Shown here: in pieces, positions 24,101 to 35,394 of the stretch
Layout of the letters: each line of letters opens with the position of its first letter
How positions within the stretch are numbered: the first letter of the stretch is position 1
NCBI RefSeq assembly: GCF_032854445.1
Contig: NC_088295.1
Location: forward strand, 72,818,028-72,882,027
Source of the DNA: Liolophura sinensis
Lineage: Eukaryota > Mollusca > Polyplacophora > Chitonida > Chitonidae
Direction of reading: 5' to 3'
Length of the DNA: 64,000 nt
Translations under genes and position numbers: made by a program
The notes under the pieces: generated by a model
What the model saw: the letters and a program-made list of their open reading frames with translations, nothing else
The model's database searches: none
Told to the model about the DNA's origin: nothing

Positions 24101-26859
24101 GAATTTGATTTGACTGGATGGACATGTCAAGAAGTGAAGGTGGGTCATTATTGCAACATTTATAGTTGCTGTTTTTCACCTTAGTGTGCAAAAAAGCACT
24201 GTCAGAAGCTTAAGTGAAACACTTTTTCTGATAGAAAAAATAATTGAACTAAACCAAAAACTTAAATAGCTCTATAAGGTGGATGAAGTATCATGTGCCA
24301 CTTGCAAAAATGGTAAAACTTTGGTGAAACACAGTACCTGCTGAGCCAGAGTAATAATTTATATTTTCAATAAATTTATCGTGTTGATGTGTTGATGTGA
24401 AAATGTCAAAGATACATGTAGCTGAATTTTGTGTGGATTGTAAGTGGAAATTTATGTTGGTAAATCAGTCTGTCTGCCTGAAAATCTGCTGTTAACTGGG
24501 TATTGCAATAAGTATTAGCACTGTGGGTGTTACAGTAAGTATTACCACAGTGGGTGTCTACAGTAAGTATTAGCACCACGAGTGTTACAGTAAGAATTAG
24601 CACCGTGGGTGTTACAGTAAGTATTAGCACCACAGGTGTTGCAGTAAGTATTAGCACCGTGGGTGTTACAGTAAGTATTAGCACCGCAGGTGTTACAGTA
24701 AGTATTAGCACCGTGGGTGTTACAGTAAGTATTAGCACCGCGGGTGTTACAGTAAGTATTAGCACCGTGGTTGTTACAGTACAATAAAGATGGAGTCTGA
24801 TGCAGTTTCTGATGGTTATTCTGAGAATGAGAAGCATGTTGGCTCTCAAACTAATCTACAGACACGATGTCACAATATATTGTACACACCCTCTCTATTG
24901 AAATAAGCTGCATCATTATGATTGAAGAGTGCTACAGGTGAGCCCATGAATTGGTGATGTCATGTCTGATAGTGAAGGGAAAGAACAGATCACATATTAA
25001 AAGTGACAGTTCACTGAGGTATAGGTCCAAAGTCACCTAACTGTTTATTTCTTGTATCTTGATTGAAGAATAAATGCCAGTCAAAAAATTCAAAATTATT
25101 GTTCCCTTTATTCTGATCAGGGGATTCCAGAACAGCTGAATGGCAGTGACTGTGGAATGTTTGCCTGTAAATATGCAGAGTACATCACCAGGGGATCAGA
25201 AATCACATTTACTCAGGTGAGGATACCATGTCCTAAAGTACAGTGAATCACTTGTAATTCTATGCAATGGTTCACTGATTAATCTCAGTAATTACTGAGT
25301 TAATTTTATGCAATGAACAAATCACATATAATACCATGTAGTTTTTCACCAAGCAATAGGCTTGCTCTATATTACCTCCCTTGTTTGCAGGTATGAAGTG
25401 ATGAGAGATTATTGTAGGAGGCTTGGAACAATAAGTAGGATCTTTGAAAACGCATGTTGAAAGTAGATTATTTTCTGGCCAACAGAAAGTGAAAATGCAT
25501 GATATAAACCGTTGTGAGTCGTAGTTTAACTCCGAAACCACAGTCCCACCTAACCACAGCTTACCCCTAGAAACGCACTTTTTAAACATGAGAATGACCT
25601 CAAGGAAGGTAATTCGATGTGGCTCTATTACCTTTCTGTACTACAGTCTACAACAGTAGTGTGACAATATGCCGTGAGATTTAGTATAAGTGTTTTATAT
25701 GTTGATATTTAGTCTGTCATAAGGCTAGTGGACTGTAAATCACATTCACAGTGGACAGCGGGTGGAACAAGTTGAACAGGACATATAGTTTCCAGTACTA
25801 ATAACATGAACAACGACCAACTTTAAAACATTTTGAGGGAGCCTCAGTGGTTCAGTTGGTTAGCACACTAGCGCAGCATAGTGACCCAGAAGCCTCTCAT
25901 CAATGAGGTTGCTGTGAGTTCAAGTCCAGCTCACGCTGGCTTCCTCTCCGGCAGCAAGTGGGAAGGTCTTGCAGCAACCTGCGGATGGTCATGGGTTTCC
26001 CATGGGCTCTGCCCGGTTTCCTCCCACCATAATGCTGAACGCCATCATATAAGTGAAATATTTTTGAGTTCGGCATGAAACACCAATCAAGTAAATAAAT
26101 TAAACAGTTTGAAATTAGATCATTTGGAACTGTAGGGAAACAAGAATTAAAGTCTTCCTCATCAAGTCTGATATGGTTGTTTTTTTACCAATAATACCTT
26201 TGAATTTGGTATGTCGTTAATTTTTTCTTGAATTGTTGCTCTTTTTTTATTGCCATTGTATTGTTCTGTCTGAAATAGATTTGTAAACTCTTTCAGTGTG
26301 TGTTTGGCATTGTTGTGCTCCATTAATGAATGAAAAGCAAATTGACAGATAGCATCTATAAAGGGAAGCAAGTCGTGTCACTCACAAGACAGCAGTGCCC
26401 ACTACCGACAATACCACCTATAATCATTCATAACCACTTGTATTTGTATTAAAATTACAGGCATTATTAATCATGAATGTAAAGGGCTTTGGGACCAGTT
26501 TCACAAAACTTAAGTTTAGTACATTTGCCCAGGTTGCTTCATTATTGTTTTGTCGGTAATTCTTCATGGAGTGTTACTGGAAAGTTTCAAACAATGCATA
26601 AATGTCGTACTATATTGCTTAAATAAAAAATCTTATGAAGTGTCATGAAACTGGGCCCTGACACAAAACTTGCTTCCTTCGTAGAAGGCAGACGAACCCC
26701 ATTGCAGACCACCGGTTGTTACGGTACAAGAGATCTTTTACCCCATCTCCTTGTAATGGCAAAGTATGATTGATTTCTATTTCATATTTGCTTCAGGAAC
26801 ACATGCCTTACTTCCGCCGCAGGATGGTGTATGAAATTCTGAAGAACAAACTGCTTTGA
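12185..26859 (+). CDS. SENP1: SENP1/SENP2-type SUMO-specific protease, 625 aa, 19 exons
   Basis: Nuclear ULP1-family cysteine protease (C48) that matures SUMO and removes it from targets. Exons: 12185-12291, 13923-13978, 14394-14560, 15285-15351, 15778-15870, 16386-16431, 17130-17268, 18002-18162, 18456-18527, 19012-19104, 19704-19788, 20148-20180, 20550-20643, 20930-21072, 21909-22112, 23524-23603, 24061-24139, 25121-25216, 26797-26859. The phases join throughout (1878 nt). N-terminal features: a basic RKRPRDE patch (possible NLS), a DREKYRQLL segment like one in SENP1, a hydrophobic VPVITLDS stretch (candidate SUMO-interacting motif) and an Arg/Glu-rich coiled coil. The protease domain begins near residue 405: LNWLNDEIINFYMN, then His516 (GMHWCLA), Asp533 (YYDSMGG), Gln578 and Cys584 (NGSDCGMF), with PYFRRRM near the end. 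Length is close to human SENP1 (about 644). SENP1 versus SENP2 orthology is not resolved. The eighth exon start (18002) was chosen because upstream acceptors give stops. Confidence 0.94.
13040..13098 (+). mobile_element. Possible family B SINE tail remnant
   Basis: GTCTTATGACTGAAAAATTG followed by CTAACTGC..AACCCAAGCAT resembles the family B tail at 19331-19543. It is short and diverged, in the first SENP1 intron. Confidence 0.35.
17576..17725 (+). mobile_element. SINE family B fragment, SENP1 intron
   Basis: Contains CATGCACTCTAAGGACTCCT, then CATATGACTTAAAAATTGTT, ACGACTTTAAACCC and GCACTGACTCACTC, the same tail order as in the copy at 19331. The head is incomplete. Confidence 0.6.
19331..19543 (+). 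mobile_element. SINE family B copy ending in (CATT)n
   Basis: About 210 bp ending TCATATGACTGAAAAACTGT, GTGTGACATTAAACCCCAAG and five CATT units. It lies in a SENP1 intron and produces a spurious 142-codon frame. Confidence 0.65.
22401..22661 (+). mobile_element. Full-length SINE family A with perfect target-site duplication
   Basis: The head has a clear A box (TGGCTGAGTTGG) and a B box (GAGTTCAAGTC); the tail ends AATAAATAAA. The 12-bp AAAAGGAAAAGC flanks it at 22389-22400 and 22662-22673, a perfect target-site duplication. It is therefore the product of target-primed retrotransposition and one of the younger copies here. It lies in the SENP1 intron between the exons ending at 22112 and starting at 23524. 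Confidence 0.93.
23400..23495 (+). mobile_element. Degenerate SINE family A tail
   Basis: GCCGCTGTGGTACAAGTGAA followed by AAATTATTGAGTGTGGCGTA matches the tail block with several changes. There is no head. Confidence 0.5.
24508..24783 (+). repeat. 27-bp minisatellite, about 10 copies, SENP1 intron
   Basis: The unit is GTATTAGCACCGTGGGTGTT plus ACAGTAA. Because 27 is divisible by three and the unit lacks stops, it is open on both strands (repeating TVSISTVGV on plus, and NTYCNTHGA and a Val/Leu/Ile/Thr-rich frame on minus). These frames have no splice or start context and are repeat artefacts. Each unit also contains CAGTAAGTA, a near-consensus splice donor. Confidence 0.92.
25836..26101 (+). 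mobile_element. Full-length SINE family A, SENP1 intron
   Basis: The head (GTGGTTCAGTTGG, GAGTTCAAGTCC) and the tail (GTGAAATATTTTTGAGTTCG, AAGTAAATAAAT) are both present. The flanks TTAAAACATTTTGA and TTAAACAGTTTGAA look like an imperfect target-site duplication. It lies between the catalytic-Cys exon and the last exon of SENP1. Confidence 0.9.
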
Positions 26860-29100
26860 TGGTGTGTAGTTACGACTTTGTGACATAGGGTCAGAACCAT
26901 GTCGTCTAGGAACCATGAGCAAAACTTTCCATTGACACTTTGTTTGGTTCTGCATACAAACTCATCCAGGTAGTCTTCACAGTGGGGAATGCAGTCTGTA
27001 AGCACTCCCTGAGTGAGAAAGAACATCTCATGTTCTGACATAATGGCAAGCTACCGTAAGGACAGTTTAACACCTTGTTGTACTACAGAGCTCGCTGGTT
27101 TGAAGTTCTGTCTGTGAGCTGTTGTTGACCTAGAGTTGACCTTGTGTTGAACTTGTCCGCAGCCTATTCCAAGTTCCTGGTGCTATTTAATGGTGGTGGC
27201 TGGATCAAGAGCTCAGGTAAATCTTGGAAGTGCTAGACGTGCCTACTTGAAACAGATTTTAAATGAAACTCGTTCTAAGTCAAACATCATGTGGAATATG
27301 GGCAATAGGGTATGCCTGGGCAACTCATTTCACCGGAAAGACAACAGCATTTGAGATATGGACATTTAGGTTTGCATGGGCAAAGTCCATGGTCTACTGA
27401 TTTGACCTAAAAGACAACAGCATTGAGAGACGGACATTATTTTTCTGATTTCATCTGAAAGACAACAGCATAGTGGATATTGATTTACTTCACTAGAGCA
27501 GGATCCATTATTTTATTGTTGGTTGCCTGGGTGTTTGTAAGATGTGGCCTGGCGAGATTTACTCATCCTGCCGTTGTCGTGTGCTGTTCTGATGAACAGT
27601 GAAGCTAGTGATCGACACTCTTCCATGGATGTTCAACAGCCATATCTGTTCAAGCCGTGCAATGATATATATATCAAAGTGCCTGTAAGAGATACACCAC
27701 ATTCGACTCAGGCATCGAGTGAGAGAAAAAAAAAGAACAGAGAAATTATTTAAATGAATGAAATAAGAACGTAAATACTACCAGTGAAACATTTATGAGT
27801 AAACATGTATTATTTGTTATCTTCGTCCTCAATAGTCGTGTATTTTTTTTGTCATTTTTTTCATTTGTCATCGGATTGCATCGCTGGCTCTTCAGTTATC
27901 CTAGTCTGTACGTTGGATCATTCTCCACAAGGAAAAAAAAACAGACACCACTGAATATTGTGCCCTGCTTTGGTCTTGAACTTGTATCCTCTGCCATGTC
28001 CCATACTACACGGGGAAAAAATTCAGGGTTTCATCCTTATGAAAAAAGGTAGCTGTATTCCCCTTTCTGGAGGGAAGAAACCATTACATCCTTTTTGTTT
28101 GGCTGATTACATTTCCCAATCGAGGGGCAATTATTCCCTATCATCTCTACAAAGACTGTAAACCTTGAGTAACTTACAGTAACTTTGGAAATGCCCCCAG
28201 ATCATTTGACATGAACTATTTATTATGTTTTATCATTATTATATTTTCATTATCTCATTTTTTCTCGTTATTTCCCCGCATTGAGTGAATTACTTAAAGT
28301 GGATGAAGGAGGGTCTTCTGCAATTCCATCCAACTGCATCATTCCATAGTTATCTTCAACATCTGCTGATCACTGACATCTGCTGATCATTGATCAGTTT
28401 TCATATCACCGTTCCAAAAAACAAACAAACAAAAAATGTCGAAAGAAACACAAATAGAAGAAAAGCTGCTCTCTCCTCCAGCACTGGCATCCTGTTGGAG
28501 AGGCAAGCGTGAAACAGGATCTGACATCGCTGCACGAATATCAAGTTTGTAAAACTAAAATTCTGGAGTCATATTCAGTCTTAAACCAGACCTGTACCAC
28601 GACCCAGAAGTGTTCAAATAACAGTTGAATAGTTCATAGGTAGCATGTGAACAATTATTTCCTACCTATTTTGTGTAGCTGGTCAGAATCTCAAAGTATA
28701 TAAGGTGGAAAGTTTTTTAATATTTGTCTAGAAAAATAGTTCATGAATTCTAGAGAAGGGAATAGTTGATACTTATACTGGTTCAAACACCTTATGTCAG
28801 GGAATTTTATATTTAGTTTCGTTTAATTTCTTTTAAAATCTTCCGTTGGGAAATTACTTTTGTACAAGTCATCAAGCACAGCAGGTTATAATTCTTTGCA
28901 GTCTCCTTCATTATAGTAATTTTAAGATAATTTATATCTGATCATTGTATGATTGTGCCCTCGCATAAGCAGACGTAGTGTTCTAGATATTTACGATGGA
29001 CCAGACCGTCTAATACTTGCGAATGTTGTCACTGTATGCTGTACATATATATATGGTTGGTAAGTTCTATTGCAAATCCTAATAAATGACTTTATAATAT
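26860..29100 (+). other. SENP1: Long SENP1 3'UTR (probable)
   Basis: No coding match follows the TGA at 26857-26859. AATAAA at 29081-29086, in an AT-rich context, is a plausible poly(A) signal and would give a 2.2-kb 3'UTR. Nearer signals cannot be excluded, so the end is uncertain. Confidence 0.45.
27328..27490 (+). repeat. Degenerate repeat, three copies, probable SENP1 3'UTR
   Basis: The phrase AAAGACAACAGCAT with a following (T)GAGATATGGACATT-like segment occurs three times at intervals of about 50-70 bp, with divergence. Confidence 0.6.
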
Positions 29101-30639
29101 TGGTCAAGTTTGTTTTCCGTATTTCTTACGTAACTACTTGTATATTTCTGTTAAATGATTGCTTTACATGATAAATGTTTGGTTTAGAAACTGGCTAGTG
29201 ACAACACGTTACTTTACTGACATGTTTATGCCATGCATATATGTCGCATATGCTTTCAAACACATTTGGAAAACTGTTCTCAATTTTAGAACGCGTAATA
29301 CTCATCCACTGGTCGAGATTCACTCTTCAGCTTTGTTCACACCTTTCGTTTCTATTGCCGTGTTACATATCGTGTTCCGTTGGGTAATTTGAAATGCCCG
29401 AGGATGACTTCGACGGAAGTAGAATTAAAATTAAGCCAATTTCTGTGGCCTCCCTGCTGCTACATGGTTGAGTTTTATAATGAGATTATACCCTTTCATA
29501 ACAACCCATGGGTCTAATTCGGCCAAGTAAATAGTATTGACAGAAGTAAAGAAATGTAGATATTTTTTTAGTTTGCAAATGTTATAGGTCTTTGTCATAA
29601 ATTGTCCATGCATGGTGTCCATGCAGAGAACTTTATCGTTTATACAAGAAATTCAGTGTAAGACATTTTGCAAAAATAGTTTTGTTGATGCAAATCTTGC
29701 AAGGCACAAAACCAGTGGAACAACATTAGAAAGATCATTTTCATTATTCCATATTCGTTTATGTCTGGCGATTTCGGTCGAATTTCAGGTTCCAAGTTTA
29801 AAGAAAAAGCTTTGCTCTTTCCAGGCGCTATAGCTTTTTCAACCTTGCCAACAAGTGATTGACAGAATAGCATGCAAAGTATGATAGTAGATCTTTATGT
29901 AAAGGAATTCAAGCCCTAGGGCATTAGTAGACAGGTTTTGGGCAGTCGAAGTTTTGAGTGTCGCCTTTTACCATGATTCGCTTCAAACAAGACCGTCAGG
30001 AAGTATTGTTGGGCTACTTTATTTGGTAAATTTGTGTCATAAATATGTGAGTGTGGCCGCACTTCACCTTCGTGTATTTCTGAAACTGACCCCAGTATAA
30101 AATTACTATGCACCGCATGAGTTAAACATTTCCGAACATCTTCATCACGCATGCCTTTCCGCGATTTCTCTTCTCACCCTTTTCACGACCGACATGACGT
30201 AGATGTACAGGTCTCCCATTTTTAAACTACAGTCTTCTGAATTGTTATGCTACAAATATAGTTCTTGGGATTACCAAAACTCTTATATACTGCTGGAAGT
30301 GATAATTAAGATTGCTGAATTCGAAATTCCATGATATGATGTGTTCTTGGAACTGAATTCTGTTCAAATGTAAAACTACCAGAGCCAGTTAAACCGTTTT
30401 GGTATCTGCAATTAAATGCAATGCTTGCTTTACTGATTAATCTACAGTCTTTTTGTGAAAGTCTTAAACAGAATTTGAGCTCAAGTATTCTGATAGCTAA
30501 CGCGATTCAAAGAAATGACGGAACCATTGAAATTGTCGATTGTGATGACTAAGCCATTGGAGTAGTCGTGTAGTACAGATCCAGCCTACTGCTGTTTGAC
30601 TGATTATTTCTCCTCGATTAGGTTTATCACAGTATCATG
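29101..30639. other. Spacer between SENP1 and the gene cluster
   Basis: No exon, repeat family or RNA gene recognised. Open frames are under 80 codons and resemble nothing. Confidence 0.5.
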
Positions 30640-30835
30640 GCTGTGAAACAGCGTGGGGCCAAGCTGTAATCAGTACGATACTGCTGTGCATGAGCTCCCC
30701 CTACTGGCCAATGTCCGGACGAACACGTCCACAGAGAGGTCAGCAGGTGACCATCTTCAACACCGACACTAACACTGACCACGTGACTCAACACTTCATA
30801 TCTACCTTGCAGGTGAAAAGTACAATACCTGTAAC
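30640..30835 (+). promoter_or_regulatory. Distal conserved module A (unit 1)
   Basis: Contains GCGTGGGGCCAAGCTGTAAT, then CAGTACGAT, an E-box in GACCACGTGACTCAAC, and AGGTGAAAAGTACAATACCT. The same order recurs at 34945 (+), 41240-41090 (-) and 45150-44965 (-), each time upstream of a duplicated promoter block. It lies 1.65 kb before the 32487 start. The role is inferred: it could be an upstream promoter, an enhancer or a 5' non-coding exon. Confidence 0.55.
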
Positions 30836-32117
30836 AAATCTCCTATAATAAGTCGGACAAGAACTGGGATAGAGCCGTGATAATCTTTTCAGATTAAATA
30901 CTCATTATATCGTCACCTTGGACCATATACTTCATTGTTTTGTAAAGACTCGCATTGGGTCTATAGTAATAGTGTGAGAAATCACACAAGCGATTGCTAA
31001 GTACATCAACACGGGGGTCTCGCGAATGAGTGTTCCCGTGCAAACACTGGCATATAAAGTCAGCCGGTTTGCTGGTCTTGATAAGAGATCGGATGGATCT
31101 CAGTGAAGATCGAAGGCCAACGAGACCTAAAGCGATATCTTCATCTTTTCTTCAAGTGTATACACAAACCACGAGATCTCCACCAGTGTTTCTACTGTCT
31201 CACGAGGTGAACGTGATTATATAAGGTGGTGTTGAGATAAAGAATCCCAGAGAGCTTGCAGTAAGTACTTATCATTTCAGAATTTTGTAGTGCTATTTTC
31301 TTTTTTCAAATTAATATTGTCACTAATAATTCGCGAAAAGTCATTGTTGCCGTTAGGTTTGCAGTTCTCTGTAAATATGTCACATTTCAGACGTGTTGAC
31401 TAATGACAAAGATGGGAGAAGCATTTGGCTTTCTAAGAGGGATATTTTAGGAAAGGGATGCCAGCAGCAGTACAATTGGGATAAAATAAAAATACATACA
31501 ATATATTCAAAATTAAAGAACTTCATATATCAAAATATATTTGTAAATGGAGGTGTATGCGCTATTAGTCTTCAGATTTGAAGCACAAATATACATATGA
31601 AGTAAAACATCGTTTATATGTTGTGTGGTGGGGCCTATAACTGACTGATTGAGTTTCGGATGTTCCAATCCAGTTCCAGTCTTGTTCCAGCTGGTTCAAT
31701 CCCGTGTTTTCCCACTCATAAAGCCTGCCGTCTTATCTATTCGTGAACTATTGTGCAGCATGGTGTAAATCCCAAATCAAAGTTATACATAACTATTTCA
31801 TTTGAGATCATATATGCCTACCGTTAATAGTTTTGACTTATGGTGCAGCTGAGATGTGACCAAATCGCTCATGTACTGGCTGACATCTCGTATACATAGG
31901 CCAAGCCAATGAAATCATAATTGCTGATAACGCCGTATCCGAATTCTGAGAGCCACTAACATGCAGGTACGAAACGAAAGTGTCAAATTGATATGAAAAA
32001 ACGTACAAAGCTTACAGGCAGGGTTATTGTTTAACCCAGTTTCTACGAATCGTAAGTTTACTTAAGTGGTAAAGCACAAAGTTTGGCCTGTCACAATTTT
32101 CGCTGATCTGTGGAACT
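30836..32117 (+). other. Upstream region of the first cluster gene, no gene recognised
   Basis: Lies between the distal module and the promoter block of unit 1. I see no coding exon and no repeat that I can name. Confidence 0.45.
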
Positions 32118-32486
32118 GTGTGTGTAAACATGTAATTACATTGCGATAAACGTCACGCGGCAGGAAGTGGCCACAAGTGACAGGTATTGTCCTTCGCTCA
32201 GTACCGATAAGTAACAGATCGAACAGATTATGTAAGCTATTTACTGTTGTATCAGAACGCCAGGTAGTAAAAGGAAGGTCCGGCTTGATGTAATCTAGGT
32301 TAACTCGACCTCTCCCACACAATGGTTCAGTGGGCTGAGAGTCGCGTGTCAGGCCCTACCCACGGGTTTTAGCCCGGCCCTAATATCTACACGTAAATAC
32401 GGGGAGGGACAAGTTCACAAACCTTCCTCGCTCTGCTTGTGAACAGAAGTTTACTTTCTCTTCTTGACAGTTAGACAGCACCGACC
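32118..32486 (+). promoter_or_regulatory. Proximal promoter block, unit 1
   Basis: About 330 bp shared, with high identity, with blocks at 35395 (+), 40170-39925 (-) and 43655-43292 (-). Ordered sites: GGAAGT (ETS-like, 32163), CAAGTG (E-box-like, 32174) and GATAAG (GATA-like, 32206), then TACTGTTGTATCAGAACGCC and AGTCGCGTGTCAGG. No TATA box is obvious. Just before the ATG is a pyrimidine tract ending GACAG, which could be a 3' splice site of a leader intron. Transcription-factor names are motif resemblance only. Confidence 0.6.
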
Positions 32487-33518
32487 ATGATCCGGTGGTT
32501 ACGGAAACGATGTGGACGATCTAAAGGCCGGAGAAGACGTTCAGACCAAATCTCTGAGGTGGGTCAGGAAAAACTGGATCACATCTATGAGGAAATACCG
32601 GACGTTATTCCTGAAGGTTGTAGGAAGATGAGCACCAGCAACAGGAAGACGCCATCCTTCACTAATCTTGGTCACGTTTCCAGAGTCCCACTGGCAGAGC
32701 CCTGTGGTCAGGCAGGAGAGTATGTCCCCAGCAGAGAGGCGTGTGTCCCGTACATGGTGGTGTCTGTAACCGATGCCACGTCGTGGAGGACAAATTCTAC
32801 AGTAGACAATGTCGCCACCATACCGTCATCCGAGGATGATCTGTGTGCTATTCATCAGCGAGAGAAAACTGTGTACCCCAGGGACAAACCTAGACTAAAT
32901 TGCTGTGATGCAAATCCAAGACTTCAAAGCAGAACGCACATACCTTCTCCAGAGAATAGTGATTCCTTCACAGCCATCGACGGTTCTAGAGTGAGAAATG
33001 TTCTGACTTGGAAGAAAAGTTTCATCACGACAGAAAACGGGACGCCTAGAACAGACGCTACCTCTTGTACAACAGAGGAACATCTTGACATTTCCACCGC
33101 CACTGTTTCTGGCATATTATATGTTAATGATTACTCGTCAGAGGAGTCCTCGAATACGTCCTGCAGAGCTGTATGTGTGCCACGAGACAACAGTATTAAT
33201 ACATCAGATGAAGGTCTCGATGTTTCCTTCACGAGTATATCTAGTTTGTGGTCAGTTGGTTTAGGATCAGATACCGATGGAGACGTAGACTTGGCAGATC
33301 AGCAGGACACGGGGTCTGACACAACGATCTCTGATCCTCATACCTTACCTCAGCTGGCCTCGTCAGAAAGAGTTTGTAATGTAAAACCAAATGTCAGAAT
33401 GTGTGGACAGGTTAAAAATATACCGGTGTCTTGCAAGATGAACTACTTTCCACGGAACAGACTTTTAAATGATCTAATTCAGATGAATTTCCAAAGACAA
33501 ATGTCTTCTCTTGTCTGA
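32487..33518 (+). CDS. Unrecognised YEEI-motif protein, paralogue 1 (343 aa)
   Basis: I do not recognise this family. It is a single open frame starting MIRWLRKRCG, with a strongly basic residue 1-20 region (RSKGRRRR). Next come LDHIYEEIPDVIP (Tyr34), a mid-region YPRDKPRLNCC, a Ser/Asp-rich DEGLDVSFTSISSL, and a conserved basic/aliphatic end, RNRLLNDLIQMN, followed by FQRQM. There is no signal peptide or membrane segment. Y-E-E-I is the classical optimal Src-family SH2 ligand when phosphorylated, and the basic N-terminus could bind acidic membrane or nucleic acid; both are inference. It has a conserved promoter block upstream and AATAAA at 33588. Paralogues lie at 42272, 45614 and 49323. The coding region lacks introns; an intron in the leader is possible. 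Confidence 0.85.
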   Translation: MIRWLRKRCGRSKGRRRRSDQISEVGQEKLDHIYEEIPDVIPEGCRKMSTSNRKTPSFTNLGHVSRVPLAEPCGQAGEYVPSREACVPYMVVSVTDATSWRTNSTVDNVATIPSSEDDLCAIHQREKTVYPRDKPRLNCCDANPRLQSRTHIPSPENSDSFTAIDGSRVRNVLTWKKSFITTENGTPRTDATSCTTEEHLDISTATVSGILYVNDYSSEESSNTSCRAVCVPRDNSINTSDEGLDVSFTSISSLWSVGLGSDTDGDVDLADQQDTGSDTTISDPHTLPQLASSERVCNVKPNVRMCGQVKNIPVSCKMNYFPRNRLLNDLIQMNFQRQMSSLV

Positions 33519-33587
33519 GAAGAATGATATTATTTTGTGTGTGGATAGTGTATTATAGTGCTAAATTTCATTTATATCATACCAGTA

Positions 33588-33593
33588 AATAAA
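33588..33593 (+). terminator. Poly(A) signal of paralogue 1
   Basis: AATAAA 70 bp after the stop, in a 3' flank (AGTGCTAAAT.TCATTT... TAAATAAAA) that is conserved with the flank of paralogue 2. Confidence 0.7.
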
Positions 33594-33752
33594 AGGGCAT
33601 AGCAGTTATCTTTGCATCATGTTCGCTTTAATACGCTTCTCCGATCTTTTGTCGTAAAATGTCACTAGTTAAATCAGGCGTCGAGATCGTTTAGCATGTG
33701 GCATTAATAGATAACCATTCATTCCTGCGTGTAGTTTCAGTAAAATGGAGTT

Positions 33753-34048
33753 TGCGGTCGCTGTGAGTTCAAGTCCAGCTCATGCTGGCTTCCTCTTCGG
33801 CCGTAAGTGTGAAGGCCTGGGATTGACCTGCGGATGGTCGTGGGTTTCCCTCGGGGAAATGAACGGTTTCTATGTGCTTGAAGTATCACATTAAGCACAA
33901 ATAACTGTCATTTTCATGTTAGTAATACAGATTTGTCCTGCTAAACACTACACCTGGTTTCCTCCCACCATAATGCTGGCTGCAGTCGTATAAATGAAAT
34001 ATTCTTGAGTACGGTGTACCAAAACACCAATCAAATAAATAGATAAAA
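33753..34048 (+). mobile_element. Composite SINE: family A interrupted by a 96-bp segment
   Basis: The SINE head (GGTCGCTGTGAGTTCAAGTC) runs to CCCTCGGGG, is then replaced by 33857-33952 (ATCACATTAAGCACAAATAA, CATGTTAGTAATACAGATTT), and resumes at GGTTTCCTCCCACC to the AATAAATAG tail. The same inserted segment joined to the same tail position is found at 43710-43905. Confidence 0.8.
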
Positions 34049-34165
34049 AGGTGTTTGATTGGGAATGAATGAATAATTGGACTTTAATGTGTCAGTCCTT
34101 CGATCCAGGCTGAAGACACACTTGCCGACTAAAAATATTCGGGTCACTTGGTGGACACTATCAAA

Positions 34166-34544
34166 CGCATTAAGGGTTATAATTACAATACGCTGATATC
34201 TGTTCGTAGTTACGCATTAAGGGTTATAATTACAATAGGATGATATCTGTTCGTAGTTACGCATTAATGGTTATTATTACAATACGCTGATATCTGTTCG
34301 TAGTTACGCATTAAGGGTTATAATTACAATAGGGTGATATCTGTTCGTAGTTACGCATTAAGGGTTATTATTACAATACGCTGATATCTGTTCGTAGTTA
34401 CGCATTAAGGGTTATAATTACAATAGGGTGATATCTGTTCGTAGTTACGCATTAAGGGTTATAATAATTACAATACGCTGATACCTGTTCGTACTTACGC
34501 ATTAATGGTTATGATTACAACACGCTGATATCTGTTCGTAGTAA
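34166..34544 (+). repeat. 47-bp minisatellite, 8 copies, with dimeric pattern
   Basis: Unit: CGCATTAAGGGTTATAATTA, CAATACGCTGATATCTGTTC, GTAGTTA. Copies 1-6 alternate between a CGCTG form and a GG(A/G)TG form, indicating expansion partly as a 94-bp dimer. Copy 7 carries a 3-bp insertion. Confidence 0.93.
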
Positions 34545-34944
34545 CAGAATTTTTTCTAACAAGCAGTGGTGGCGATATTAATTATTACCATCATACAGAT
34601 TCCTGGTAGACGTCTTCTACTTTATATATGACTGAGTATAGACTTTAGTATAATGCGATTAGATTGGGTACTTCCTGACAGCGCCAAACTAATCGCGGGA
34701 TTATGACATTAAATCAAACTTATGTATACTGTAAGCAGAGGAAGTCCCGTGGGAAAAAATGAACATTTTTTCCTAGCGTACACTCTATGACGTGTGTCTG
34801 GACCTGTGAAGCCCTTGTATATGCGTATGTATTTTAAATATTTACATATACAAAATATAATATTTTGAATGATATGTTTTGATTCTGTGGACGCAATAGT
34901 CACTGTTGAACCCCATGTCTGGTGGTATGTGTGAGATTTGTCAG

Positions 34945-35085
34945 CGTGGGGCTAAGCGGTGGTCAGTATAGATAACAATCTAACCGGGCCTTGCTGAGGT
35001 CACCAGGTGTGGATTTCAGCATCATTGCTAACTCTCCTTTAACCCAAACCACTTGAATTACAGGTGAAAAATAACAATACCTACA
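34945..35085 (+). promoter_or_regulatory. Distal conserved module B (unit 2)
   Basis: TTTGTCAGCGTGGGGCTAAG, CGGTGGTCAGTATAGAT and, at the end, AGGTGAAAAATAACAATACC. This is the same order as module A but only about 0.45 kb from its promoter block. A (GA)n run follows at 35104-35122. Confidence 0.55.
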
Positions 35086-35394
35086 TTAAGTCTTTAAAGC
35101 TGAAGAGAGAGAGAGAGAGAGGGAGGAATAACTCCAAGCTGAGATAGGGTGTGCAGATCCTGCCTTATTTAAGAACACGTTATATAATTTGAATTGTTTA
35201 GAATCACAGTTATAGAGCTATGTGGTGCGTTAGCGGGGCGTGTTGTGTTCCCAAGCAGAAGAACGGGTTTGAGACTTCTTTTCTTTGCACTGTACAGCAA
35301 AGAGGTAAAACTGACAAGCAAATTATGGTTATTTGTGTATAATGTAGTACTTGAACCACATTGATGTGTTACAGAACAATGTTTCAGCTGTCAA

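Noticed and set aside
24406-24849. 147-codon minus-strand frame rich in Val/Leu/Ile/Thr
   Set aside because: It is the minisatellite read in a stop-free frame; no start context, splice sites or relatives.
32450-32480. Interferon-response-like element before paralogue 1 (AGTTTACTTTCTC)
   Set aside because: Only a partial match to the GAAANNGAAA core; the same bases are better explained as a pyrimidine tract.
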